Below, in pieces: positions 17,584-27,325 of a stretch of DNA of 32,575 bases. Source of the stretch: Chara braunii (Eukaryota; Streptophyta; Charophyceae; Charales; Characeae); contig BFEA01000286.1 in the NCBI GenBank assembly GCA_003427395.1, forward strand, positions 1,595,857-1,628,431, in the 5' to 3' direction. The notes below the pieces were generated by a model. It worked only from the letters and a program-made list of their open reading frames with translations, was not told the DNA's origin and ran no database searches. Position numbers and translations under genes: made by a program. Position 1 is the stretch's first letter. Each line of letters opens with the position of its first letter.

Positions 17584-18260
17584 GAGAGAGATTGGTGCCC
17601 TGCTGGACCCTCCTCCGGAGTGGGGTCCCAGAGGGTTTGCGCTGCAGCCATAGCTGCAGCTTCTTCATCTCAGAGGTCATCTAGTCAGGATTCGGTGGCG
17701 ATGCTGCAGGCTTCCACCCGGGAAGCCTCTCGACACTTCGTCATCACCACATACTGTGGCGCTGGTCTTCTTCTTCATCCTTTGAGTGGCGCTTGGCCTC
17801 AGAGGCCTGTTTCAGGGTGGCGCTGCCCCCAGGAGGCTGTATTTGGGTGGCGCTTGATGTTTCAGGACTCAGGGGGTGTTACAGGTGTCTATCAGGCTTG
17901 GAGAGTGAAGCGCTGCTCAATTCTGAGCAGCGCACTGTAGTTCTGAAGTGATCCTGACATTTCGAGACTGAGTTTAATAAACAGTGTATAACTGTGTTTG
18001 GACTATCATCGTTTCATTGGTTCCTGGATGTGATCTGCTCGGCTTTTCTCTATGACTGGTTGTGAGGATTGAGTGGAGTGTATTGCACTTTCAGTGTACC
18101 CTGTCATACCGCATGGTCAAGTCTTCCGCTGTGTTTATCTCTCCCTGTGTGGTGTGATACTCCTATCCTCTCCCCTTCCTTCTGTGTGTGTATGGGCATG
18201 TGCAGAAGTTTATGTGAGTGAGTGTTGGATTTCAGGCAACGAACAACCAGAATCATAACA
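17584..18260 (+). repeat. 3' LTR, visible part
   Basis: Matches 9467-10206 and ends AATCATAACA like the 5' LTR. It has one fewer 61-bp TGGCGCT unit. It keeps the hairpin (17910-17933) and AATAAA (17976-17981). Where the 5' LTR reads ATCNGGNTTGG near 9837-9845, this copy reads ATCAGGCTTGG, which resolves those bases. Confidence 0.92.
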
Positions 18261-18264
18261 CGAC
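18261..18264 (+). repeat. Right target-site duplication of chromovirus
   Basis: CGAC, matching 8795-8798. Confidence 0.75.
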
Positions 18265-18500
18265 TACGCACCAAAGATTCAAAATGAGGATGAATTTTCC
18301 AGTAGGAAATGGAAAGATACCGGCGTGCACCAATGGAGAGCCGTCCTCCCCCTCCTCCTCCTTTCCCTGCTCCTTCCACTTGTCATCCTGCCCTCCCACT
18401 CCTTTTGGCGCTACACCTGTTCAGGTGCGGACAAATAGAGAGTCATCCTCCCGCCCCTCCTCCTTTCTCTGCTCCTCCCGCTTGTCATCATGCCTTCCCC
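18265..18500 (+). repeat. Pyrimidine-rich array resumed: core and two Y tracts
   Basis: A core (TACGCACCA ... CAAAATGAGGATGAATTTTCC ... GAAAGATAC in spaced blocks) is followed by AGAGCCGTCCTCC-type and AGAGAGTCATCCTCC-type tracts, each running into CTGCTCC(T/C)(T/C)CC and CTTGTCATC. It is the continuation of the array at 8178-8798. Confidence 0.7.
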
Positions 18501-18760
18501 CTCCTCACCGAGAGCAGGTTAACGGAGGCCGTAAATTTCAGACAACTTGTCATGCCATTTATAACAAAACCCAAGGGTCGTTTTAACCAAACTTGCCACC
18601 AATTCAGAGAGTGGAGATACTAGCTGCCAAAAAAAACCGATGTTTTTTTTTTTTAATAACTTATAAAACAGCAAGGCTAAAGTGGACTTAAATTTGACCC
18701 CCAAACCTGAATTTCAGTTTTGGACCCGTTAGTCATGAGCTGAAAGTGGGGGTTCCCGTT
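18501..18760. other. Intron sequence, nothing recognised
   Basis: A-rich and T-rich runs around 18629-18665 with no gene or element ends. Confidence 0.4.
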
Positions 18761-18764
18761 AACC

Positions 18765-19230
18765 ACTTGTGGTCCTCCCCCCCCTTCTCCTCCTCCTGCT
18801 TGTGGCACTTGTCCCCCCTCTTCTTCTCCTTTCCTTGCTCCTCCCCTCCTCGTCCTTTCCCTGCTCATCCCGCCCTCCCTCTCCTCCTTGCCACACTCCT
18901 TCTCCCATTAAACCACCAGTACACATGGGCCTGGAGGGGTCTCACTGCAAGACAAGCTTTTCCGAACTGCCAGAGGTCCTCATGCGCCGCCAGCCATTGT
19001 GGTCCGGTAGGCTGAGCCTCCGAAAATTTTGTAGGCGACGAGTTGCATTTTCAGCAAGGCTGGGGCTGTGTATTGGCGGTTTAAGGTGCGCATGAATAGA
19101 GGGCCGTCCTCCCCCTCATCCTCCTTCCCCTGTTCCTCCCGCTTGTCGTCCCTCCCTCCCACTAAATGAGAATGAATCCTCCGCTAAGACATGGGAAGAT
19201 ACAGGCACACACAAATAGAGAGCACAACTC
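18765..19230 (+). repeat. Further pyrimidine-rich array units
   Basis: Y tracts at about 18770-18905 and 19095-19160 carry CTGCTC and CCTCCCGCTTGTCGTCC. A core without inverted ends follows at 19163-19210 (AAATGAGAATGAATCCTCC then GACATGGGAAGATAC). The order here is Y tract then core, consistent with a head-to-tail array. Confidence 0.65.
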
Positions 19231-19638
19231 AAATTCACGGCACACGAACGCACAATGGCCTTCGGCCCTCTTGGAGAATGAATCTACGTACCCTATGTAC
19301 TTGTATTCGAACGTTCCCGGCGTCAACGGCGACACCTGCTGTCCAAATCCAACCAAAAAAAAAGAATCCTGGGTCCTGGCCTGAAATGGCCGGTTCCAGC
19401 CCCCCGGTGGCTCTCTTGGGCCTGCGAAACGTGTCACACGAGGACCGGTTTTCGCTTTATGGGTATACGGAAATTGTAGACTTTCCCAAATGAAATGTCT
19501 GTGGTTTGCTAGCCAATGAGCCAAATGCGATATTGCAGTATTATTGCTGTTGTTGTTGGTTTTTTTTTTTTTTTTTTTTTTTGCTGTTTGTTTTGTTTAG
19601 TGTGTCATGATAATTTTGGATGACATGTAATTTCACAG
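19231..19638. other. End of intron, poly(T) tract
   Basis: No element recognised apart from a T-rich run at about 19559-19582. The 5-oxoprolinase acceptor TTTCACAG closes the stretch at 19638. Confidence 0.5.
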
Positions 19639-19727
19639 GGGACAGACACAGCGATCATGGTTGGACCACTGGACCCATCTGACAATGGAGACTATCTGAA
19701 GGCTTTTGTCAAGCAATTTCACAGGGA
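19639..19727 (+). CDS. OXP1: 5-oxoprolinase, internal exon
   Basis: After acceptor TTTCACAG the exon encodes GTDTAIMVGPLDPSDNGD and then YLKAFVKQFHR, and ends with the first two bases (GA) of a codon at a consensus GTGAGT donor (19728). It follows the exon at 6531-6584 in frame, and LRYQ|GTD is conserved in 5-oxoprolinases (human LRYQGTDCALMV by recall). The segment after it normally continues as (E/D)(F/Y)GF, and the split GA codon fits Glu or Asp. The following exon was not found before 32575, so the next intron either exceeds 12.8 kb or the exon is too diverged for me to see by eye. Confidence 0.92.
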
Positions 19728-20110
19728 GTGAGTTTCCACTGTCCTAACCACATTTGCTGCCAATTTTGCAGTTGCATATTGCTGGGGAAATTTGGACCAT
19801 TTTAACGTGGGATGTGCTTGTCGTGGTGACTGTTGGTCCTTGGCAATATTTGATTCGCTGCATTTCTAATTTTCTACTAAATTTCTAGTAATTTTCTATA
19901 TTCTTTTTGTGGAACACACAGATTAAAGTATTTGCATGCATGGTTTTGTTTGGGAAAGCACCTCTCAGGATTCTTTTTTTTTTCCTTCTTTTTTTTAACA
20001 CCAGTCCCACCCCCTTCCTCAAAACTCGCGGCCGTATACTCAAAAGGTGAAAACGAAGTGTCGGGGAGAGGGTGTGGTAGGAGGAAATGAAGAAAAGCGA
20101 GGTGGGCCCA
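19728..20110. other. Intron start, nothing recognised
   Basis: AT-leaning sequence up to the LINE target site. Short T-rich runs only. Confidence 0.5.
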
Positions 20111-20120
20111 AGCAGGCCCC
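20111..20120 (-). repeat. LINE target-site duplication (3' side)
   Basis: AGCAGGCCCC abuts the T18 tract and recurs at 27607-27616 beyond the far end of the element. Confidence 0.8.
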
Positions 20121-20138
20121 TTTTTTTTTTTTTTTTTT

Positions 20139-20410
20139 CAATCAAAACAGGCCCTTATGGTCCTGGCTCCATTTCCATTCTGGGGAGCGTCAGTCCGGTT
20201 CGTTTCCACCGGCAAGTCAAGTATTGAAATACATGGTGAGCACTCTCACACTTCCTTCCATCTGGCCGAAGGACCCCTGAACAGCATTGATTGCTCCTTT
20301 TCGAGGATTGACTGTCAGCTTGCCCTACCCTGGTTTTCCTCTCAGACCTCATTCTGGGTCTGTCAAATATGACTCAATGAAACGAGAAAACTGGGAGAGT
20401 TCCTGAGACT
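20139..20410 (-). mobile_element. 3' UTR of the minus-strand LINE
   Basis: The reverse complement aligns with copies A, B and the nested tail: TCTCCCAGTTTTCTCG, TCTGAGAGGAAAA, CAGTCAATCCTC, CAATCAATGCTG, the TCCTTC...GAAGGA hairpin, CCGGT...ACCGG, and CCAGGACCATAAGG. The region from 20410 to about 20750 should also belong to the 3' end of this element, but its match to copy B is weak. Confidence 0.8.
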
Positions 20411-20759
20411 ATAGTCTCAGTTTTGTTGTCATCACCTCCCTCCTTTGCATCGCCTTTCTGTTCCTACCATCTTGCGCCACAGGGTCCCTGTTCCTTTCCT
20501 TATCGACTCTGAACCCTCGAATGTCTTGGAGCACCTCCTTTCCCCGCTGACGGCAGGGCCAGCACCCTGGGTATGTGTGGAACTGGCTGCCATATTCGAG
20601 AACTGAAGAATGAGACCCCTTAGGGGTCCCCCATCCTCTCTCTGTCAGTATATCCCCTGTAGGTTGACTCTGGAGCTTCACACGGCTTGCTAGTGGAGAC
20701 TGCCCTATGACCATATTGGAGCCGCTTCATGTTCTTGGGTAATCTGCAGAGCTGGGGGC

Positions 20760-21193
20760 GTGTCGGAATTGCGCCAATCCTTCCTGCCAGGTTCTAATTT
20801 TGATGATCGGAAGTTAGGAGGGTAGGCTGAGGGTTTAGGGCTCAAGGATAAACGGTTGTCCATCCAAAGGGGGGCAAAGATGTGTACGGGGAGGTTCTAG
20901 GTAAGGATAACAAATGCGCTCTTTCTAGGGTCAAAGGCTTTATTTGACAGATCTGGAATCCGGGTCTGAGAGGAAAGAGAAGGATAAGGCAAGCTGACAG
21001 TCAATCCTCNCGCGGTGGAGTAATCAATGCTGCTCAGGGGTCCTTCGGCCTGACGGAAGGAAGCGTGTGTGAGTGATCAATGATGTAATGTGAAACTTGA
21101 CTTGCCGGTGGAATAGGAACCGGACTGACGCTCCCCAGAATAGAAGGAGCCAGGACCATAAGGCCCTGTTTGTTTAAAAAAAAAAAAAAAAAA
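20760..21193 (+). mobile_element. Nested opposite-strand LINE tail
   Basis: A plus-strand LINE 3' UTR (clear from about 20930, ending GGCCCTGTTTGTTT at 21175) with A18 tail (21176-21193) sits inside the minus-strand LINE, just before the end of its ORF2. The left boundary is uncertain; the minus-strand LINE may resume near 20750. One N (21010) is inside. Confidence 0.65.
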
Positions 21194-21195
21194 GA

Positions 21196-22667
21196 ACAGC
21201 CCGTTCAGCCACCCCACCTTTTCTCCTACCAGCCAGTCACGTTTGAATTTAGACAGAATCATCTGCTCTTGATCTGGGTGGTACTGAACACATAGTTTGA
21301 CCTTCCTCGACTGGCCAATAATCTCCGCTTCAATAAGCCCTTTGGTTGAAAACCAAACCTTCTCTCGTGGGTTCGTCATGCCTTCCAAAGTTCTGCTGCA
21401 TCTTTCTTTCCATATGGCCCACAGTGTGACTTTGCGTAGCATCCCATACCAGATTCTCTCTGGTTTGCCAAAGTTAGATGGTAGATTAGTCCAGAGGAGG
21501 AGTTGAAGGGGGTGTTCAGGGAGGGCAGATGAGAAGAGAGTGTCCCATAGGGCTGCCGCACGTGCCCAGTATTCTGTGGCTTCTTTGCATTTAATCAAGC
21601 GGTGTATTAGGTCTTCCTGTTCTTGATCAGAGCATACTGCACAAATGTCGGAGCTGGTTGGATCATTCTTCCTTCTCCTAACATGCAGCCATTGGTTGAC
21701 CGGTAGAGCAGCGTAGGTGATGAGCCACTGCATGCTCCGGATTTTTATGGGTCTTATTGTCTTATATTTTCTCCACAGGATTTTTGTTAACTGGTCCGCG
21801 ACTGGTCCGATTAATTTATTCCACCTTCCTTTGATCACTGGGTCTGGGTCCTTCGTTCTTAGCAGCATTTTGTAGCCTAGCTTGACTGTGTAGTCATAGA
21901 TTGGAGTTGGTGGTTTGGCCGTTCTGTTTCTTTCTGGCCGCCATGCCCATTCTGCGGGGTCGAACTCAAGGTCTTGAACTGCTGTGTTTATTTGGAAGAT
22001 CTGTTTAGGCCAGAGTCCTAACGTCCTTATCTTCCTCAGCGTGAACACATTCAGCACTACTCTCTCAGGATTGATGTTCTGAATGAACAGTTCATCTGGC
22101 TTGGTCTTCAAAATTGGGAAGGAGATGAATACATCCCTTGGAGCAAGTGTGGACTGCCGGTGGGAAAATTGGTGAGCTCTAGCTGGGGAGGATTCTTGAT
22201 ACAGGACACCACTCGCCTGGCTTCCATGTGAACTCTTTCTTCAGAATATTTACCCAGCGTCCCGGGATGCTCTGTATTATCCGTTGGAGATTTTCGTCCC
22301 TGTGATGACAGCCTTTCAACCAGGTCTTGAGGTCAGTCTCATCCAGCCAACTTTTCTTATCATCAATCCATACGTCCCCTACTCGCCAAACGCCCTGTTT
22401 GATCCAGGATAGCCATCTGTTACCTCCGCTGGACAGTGTCCACGGATGGTCCCCTTCGTCTCTAATCCACGGATTCCCAAAGAGAGGCTGCCGGAGCACT
22501 TCTTCTTTGGACCTTGGTTTACCTAGTTTTTCTGGCATGATCTCCCGCCAGATCTGTAGAAGAGCAGCCCAGTAAGGGTGAGAGGACTGGGTGGGGGCTT
22601 GTGTCCTCTGTCTTCTTTGTCCTTTTGGGGTCCAGTCTTTGTTCATCACCCAGAAAAGCCCGGACAT
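21196..22667 (-). pseudogene. LINE ORF2, C-terminal region with zf-RVT-like knuckle
   Basis: Two frames on the minus strand (22667-22179 and 22111 down to about 21196) cover the part after the RT. The first holds WRVGDVWIDDKKSWLDETDL and HPYWAALLQIWREIM. The second holds NKLIGPVADQLTKILWRKYK, SMQWLITYAALPVNQWLH, the zinc-binding pattern CAVCSDQEQEDLIHRLIKC, and RKVTLWAIWKERCSRTLEG. It is homologous to copy B (1420-2001). The frame change between the pieces (22112-22178) and truncation by the nested tail at 21193 show it is dead. Confidence 0.82.
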
Positions 22668-22672
22668 ATTTA

Positions 22673-23340
22673 GGGGAGACTCAATCGGGGCGAGGTTTCA
22701 GATACTATCTAGTGCTAGCTTGTTCCAGGGCAAAGACTGATTAGACAGAAGCTTAACTACCCACTTGATTTGGAGGGCTTTCGTCTCTTGTCTGGGATCT
22801 ATGATACCTAGTCCGCCCAGGGATGGTTTCCTTGTGATAAAGTGCCAAGCTATCTTTGGGATGTAATTCTCTCTATTCAGGTGACCACAAATAGGCTCGA
22901 GCTTTCCTGTTCAGGTCTTTGATTGTCTGGTCAGTTATAGACCAGATCGAGGCAATGTACCACATCATTGAGAATATGGACGTGTTAATGGCGAGTGCTC
23001 TGCCCAATATTGACGTGAACGCTTGACTCCATTTCCCTATTTTATTGAATTGGCTGGCTAGGAGGTTTTGTGCCATCTGAGTTGCTGGGCCTTCTTTCGT
23101 AACTTGAATACCCAGATCTCCGGACTTTGAAGTTGTGGAACAGGTTCATCAGACAGCCACCAACCTATCGTTTTGCCCCAGTTTATCTTCATTTCTGAGG
23201 CTAATCTGAAGGCTTCCATTGCCCTAACTAAGGCTGCCATTGACGAATTAGAGGCTCTGATTAGGACCGTTAGATCATCAACGAACATGATTACTGTTGG
23301 AAAGTTTATGTTGTGCGCAGAACCTACATTCATTTCCGGC
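22673..23340 (-). pseudogene. LINE ORF2, remnant of reverse transcriptase
   Basis: The minus-strand frame at 23333-23058 carries VIMFVDDLTVLIRASNSS, whose FVDD (23274-23285) is the catalytic (F/Y)xDD box, followed by AFRLASEMKINWGKT. The thumb-like segment KIGKWSQAFTSILGRALAIN and IFSMMWYIASIWSI is at 23076-22873 in another frame. Everything before the FVDD box, including the first catalytic Asp motif and the fingers, is missing: the endonuclease frame runs straight into this segment near 23340. A deletion of roughly 1 kb is inferred from the usual size of such ORFs. Confidence 0.82.
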
Positions 23341-24471
23341 AGCCTTTGGATTAGTGATTAAATTGCTCTCCGCTACTTTAAGGGCAGTTTCGAGCATCAC
23401 TTTTCGTCGTCTTCTATCATTGGCCATTTTCCTCGATATTTTAGCTGCTATTTGAGCTAGCGTCCGATAGCTATCTTGGAACCATTGCCATCTGTCCTCC
23501 CCTATGATGAAACTTCCTCTTAGATTTTGCCAGTTCTCCACCATTCGTTCTTGGAATTCTTGACTAAGTAGGGGGGAATTGTTTAATTTGTGGAAGCTTC
23601 GGCCTTTCTGGATGAACTGGTCGAAGTTGATGATCAGTTCAATTGGTTTATGATCCAGGCTTGGGTATGGCGCCATTGGCATAATCTCAGCTTCCTTGAC
23701 TGTTCCCATGAGGTGGTCAGACACCAGAAAGAAGTCGATGCGAGAGAAGGCCGTGTGGTGAGCGTGGTTTTTCTTCACTAATGAAAAACCTCTTATTGTC
23801 GGGTGAAGGGTACAGAAGGGGTCAGCCAGACTGTGGTCCATAATTAATTCCTGGATGGGCGCTGCCTCTTGGGAGGACTGTGGTGAGGCGGATCTGGAAA
23901 TTCGGTCGTTAATCGGGTCCAGTGTGGCGTTCCAGTCTCCTCCAATTATGCAGGCTTGTAGAGGAGGGATCAGTTGACCTAGGGAGCGAATGAATGAGGA
24001 TTTGTCGCACCTGTCATTAGGGGCATAAATATTGATCAGTCCGAAAGTTTCCTCTTTCCAACTCAAATCCATGAGGCACCATCTCCCCTCGTTTTCATCC
24101 TTGCCTGTATTGACTACCACGCCACCTTTGTAGAGCTGAGAGTTTTTGGGTATTAGAATGGTTGTGCCTTTGCTGCTTGTTGTGCAGTCAGAGGCCCAGA
24201 CTGCATCCTTAATCCCACCTAGCCTTCTCATAAATATTTTTTGTAGTTTCTAGTGTTCTGCATGATTCGTCAAGTGTGTTTCTTGAAGCATTATGACGTC
24301 CGCTAATTTATTATTATCCTGTTTGAGACCCTTGATTATGTCATTAAATTTGTTTTCTTTGTTGAGGACGTTTCCTAGACCATTCACATTCCAGTTGCGG
24401 ATGACTATACCTTGTGCTCTCCAATTAGGCTTGGGGGCTTGAGGGTTTGCTTTGTTCCTGAAGTCCTCCAT
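23340..24471 (-). pseudogene. LINE ORF2, AP-type endonuclease domain
   Basis: This domain nicks the target DNA to prime reverse transcription. The probable ORF2 start is near 24471. The first frame (to 24250) contains IVIRNWNVNGLGN and LADVIMLQETHLTNH, the N-terminal Asn and Glu motifs. After a break around 24232-24250 the second frame (24231 down) gives GLINIYAPNDRCDKSSF, ACIIGGDWNATLDPINDR, FSRIDFFLVSDHLM and PYPSLDHKPIEL. These are the GDxN, SRIDxxL and DHxP motifs of the exonuclease-endonuclease-phosphatase fold. The catalytic residues appear present, but the frame break and the missing RT make it inactive as a LINE protein. Confidence 0.88.
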
Positions 24472-25410
24472 CGGGGGCCCCTACTGAGTATCATTGATGT
24501 GTTCAGCCCCGATATCCTAGGTGGGAGGCTTATCTTTGTCCATTTTTGTCTCCGGGGACGTTTCTGGTGGTACCGAGTGGGACTCCTTTACAGGGTCGTC
24601 CATCTTGTATTCCCCTATGCTACCGCTGACCTGTTTCCCTGGGGATCCCAAGGGGTCCTGGCCTGTGCGCTCATCGCCAGCCCAGACATCCATGTTCTCC
24701 TCCTAGAATTCGTCTCTGTAGAAGCACTCCAAATCCAGTGCAAAGGCTCTGGATTCCAGCTCTGCATCGCCATCCAGTGTGCCCTCCCTGAGGATGTCAG
24801 CCAGCGACGCTATAGACAGCTCTGCCGGGATCTCCAGTCCTAAAAGCACGCTGTACGGGATTGCAGTCACTGTACGCCAGGACCTCCACATCATACCCCT
24901 TTTGATTCTTTGTTCTCAGGCATTTTGGCAATCAGGGGAGTGAAAGAAGTCTGCCTAGATTCACCTGGATCAGATATGGTCTTTCGCTGATCCTCATGTT
25001 GCGAAAGTGTCTCATGTGACCCGGTGAATTCATCTGACCCTTCGGGTACGTAGACTCTTAATGGGCAAGTGACAATTATTTTTTCCCGAATTACTGCCAT
25101 CAGATTCTGTCCTCTTCGAAATGTGGGATTGCAAAGGAGACGTCTGTGGCCACCTGCCAATCACCTGTTTCCTCGACATACCTCACAGCTAACAGAGGCC
25201 GCAAACCCATCATGGTGAACCCATCATGGTGAGTCTGGTGGATTTGGCTTGTTGCACCACATGAGGGGCTTTGCCGTCAGCTATATGCTGCAAAGATGTG
25301 AATTCTGGTTCATACGCAGCGTTGAGTTTCTTCAGTTTTTCTGTTTGCGCCTCAATGACAGCAAGAACCACTTCAAGCTCAGTACGCTCTGTCTTCCTTG
25401 TGCTCTCACT
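24472..25410 (-). pseudogene. LINE ORF1-ORF2 interval with broken frames
   Basis: Two minus-strand frames (25160-24891 and 24894-24703) carry plausible protein (VTCPLRVYVPEGSDEFTGSH; IPAELSIASLADILREGTLD) that may be the end of ORF1 or a linker. Frame changes interrupt them and no domain is recognised. Confidence 0.5.
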
Positions 25411-27325
25411 CTAGCCAGACTTCTGGTCATCGTTTTTTTGTGCATTGATGGTTTTCCCCTTCTTTGGGCGCAGGTCTTGGAACGATTCATCTGAGTCCTT
25501 ATTTATTTCCTCAGAGCCCGACTTTCCCTGTTCTCTGTTTCTTTTTTTCTCTGGGTACCTGAAGGCGGCGTACTCTGAGAACACTTGTTTGAGCAGTTCA
25601 TAGTTGTTTACTGACTTTTGAATACTAGCCACCGTGCCTTGTTTTTGATTCCTCTCTATGTGTTTCAAGTAGGCTGTCCGGATGTTGAAGAGGTGTTCCC
25701 TTTCCCTCTTGACCTTTTCAATATACTCACGTAGCCATTGAAGAGATCTGTTGGGAGTGGATGCCTGATCGTTGATGGTAGCCGAGCCGCATGAGCTCTT
25801 GCTATCCTCACTGTCTTCTTCATCCATAGCGGAGTCTGCGTCCTTCTCCATGTTGGAGGTTGCAGTAGCCTGCGGGTTTGTCACAACGTCCTCCTTAGTT
25901 TGAGCCCCATCAGCCTTGTGAGCTTTCCTCCTGTTAGAGTCCGATTGTCCTCTTTCGCGGTTGGGGCTGTTGTCCATAGTGCGCTTGTTCTCTGTTTGCT
26001 GATTGGTCAGTTTCTGCTCTTCCTCCTTTTTTTTTTCCGTCATTCTCTCTATTTTCAATTATTTCCTGTGTTTTTTTTTTGAAGCTTTTCTGGTTCCTTG
26101 GCGTACTCCTGTTCTGCCTGTTCTCTCACTGATTCCAAGACCCATAGCAAGTCTTCCCTTGCTTTCTCCTCCCTTATATCCGGGAGTCGTTCAGGGGGAT
26201 GGTGCTGATCTTCGTGGGATAGCCAACTTCTTTCCCCGTTGCCATCTTTTGCCATCTGCTGTTAGCAGGGGGAAAGGTGTTCGGCTTCTTGGTTGTGGGT
26301 TCCTTATCCGAGTAGTGCCAGATCCAATCCGGGTCTTCCAGATTGTCATCGAAGACCCACCCGTCAAAGGTAGGATCCACAATAAACCAAGTGCCTGGAG
26401 CTTCTTCAACCTCAACCAACATATTGGGCATAAGTTTCCTTTCTTTTTGATTTGTGGGGAATTTGGGACAGTTTGGGTCGGTTCCCATGTGGCCTCGTCC
26501 TCTGTATCTGAAGCAGATCGGCGAGGTCTTAATGAAAATTTCAATAAGTAATTCCCTTTCCTGGATCGCGAGTGACCATGTTAGTGGGAACACCGGAGGA
26601 TCGCCCGTTTTCGCTTCCAAAATAGCCGTCATGGATCCACAATGGGACGCTATGAATTCCGGTGTCGGCAGAATCCACTTGAGGATTTTGTTTGCTGGGT
26701 ACTGCTTCTCCAGTCTATCCACCACCAGTCCATGAAACCCCGGTTGAATCCTGTCAAATTGCACCCAGAAATTTTCTTTCAGCAGCGTTTGTTTGTACGA
26801 TACAGTAAAGGTCGGGTTCAGTCGTTGGTTCGTTTGCTTTTTCCATGCTGTTATTGTGCATACTGAGCCATTGCAGTTCCTTGACCTTATTTCAGCTGCA
26901 GCTCGAGCATGGTGCTCATGATTGAACACGACCAATATCGTGTTACGACCCAGGCTTTGCAAAGAGAAAGCTTCTTTGACATTTTTCAGTTTTTCCTCTT
27001 TCTTTATCGCTGCAATCACCCATTTTCGTTTTTCTGCTGGCATGAGATCGGCTCCATTTCTTGCAAAATTGAAGATGACCCCATGCTTTTCGTGAAACGC
27101 ATCCAGTTCTGCCACTTTCTCTTCTGGGTATTTCCATATTACAACCTCTTCTTCTTTGCCCTGAGGGTTCGGAACCATTTCAGACATTGGAACTCCTTCG
27201 ATTTCTATGAGGAACTTGAGTGCTTCATTATCAATCACGCTGGTGGTCGTTTGTGTAGCCTGCGAGCCCCGCATTGCCGCGGACGAGTAGGAAGCGGCAT
27301 TGCGGCGATATCCCTGACCTTGCAT
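25411..27325 (-). pseudogene. LINE ORF1 (RNA-binding protein), frameshifted
   Basis: ORF1 proteins coat LINE RNA. The first ATG in the open frame is at 27325 (MQGQGYRRNA); the same frame extends upstream to a TTG. The 26174-27325 part shows a domain resembling the DUF4283-type region of plant LINE ORF1 (AFSLQSLGRNTILVVFNHEH, ENFWVQFDRIQPGFHGLVVD) and then a degenerate zinc knuckle ICFRYRGRGHMGTDPNC, where the second Cys is Tyr. Two frame changes follow (near 26200 and 26055). The rest, to 25411, is a highly charged tail (EKKKEEEQK, DEEDSEDSKS) and a coiled-coil-like segment (LREYIEKVKREREHLFNIR). Overlapping frames keep sensible protein, so the breaks are recent. Confidence 0.8.

Larger units (their letters stand above)
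8799..18260 (+). mobile_element. Ty3/gypsy chromovirus, complete but defective
   Basis: A 9.46-kb LTR retrotransposon with order LTR, PBS, leader, gag with CCHC knuckle, protease, reverse transcriptase, RNase H, integrase, chromodomain, gap, LTR. The two LTRs differ by about eight substitutions over roughly 670 comparable bases by hand count, plus a 61-bp repeat-unit difference, so the insertion looks young. Coding breaks are a frame change near 12533, a TAG at 13063, a frame change near 13411-13420 and a TAG at 15029. It has the same orientation as the host gene. Confidence 0.92.
6585..19638 (+). other. 13.05-kb 5-oxoprolinase intron filled with repeats
   Basis: GT (GTTGGT) to AG (TTTCACAG). 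It contains a MITE, G-rich cryptic repeats, a pyrimidine-rich repeat array and a complete chromovirus in the same orientation as the gene. The chromovirus LTRs carry their own AATAAA signals, which could prematurely end host transcripts. Confidence 0.85.

Noticed and set aside
16785-17684. Long open frames on both strands across the gap
   Set aside because: They consist almost entirely of undetermined bases.
21077-21195. C-terminal extension of LINE ORF2 (poly-Phe and beyond)
   Set aside because: It is read-through of the nested tail's poly(A) complement and its antisense 3' UTR, not LINE coding sequence.
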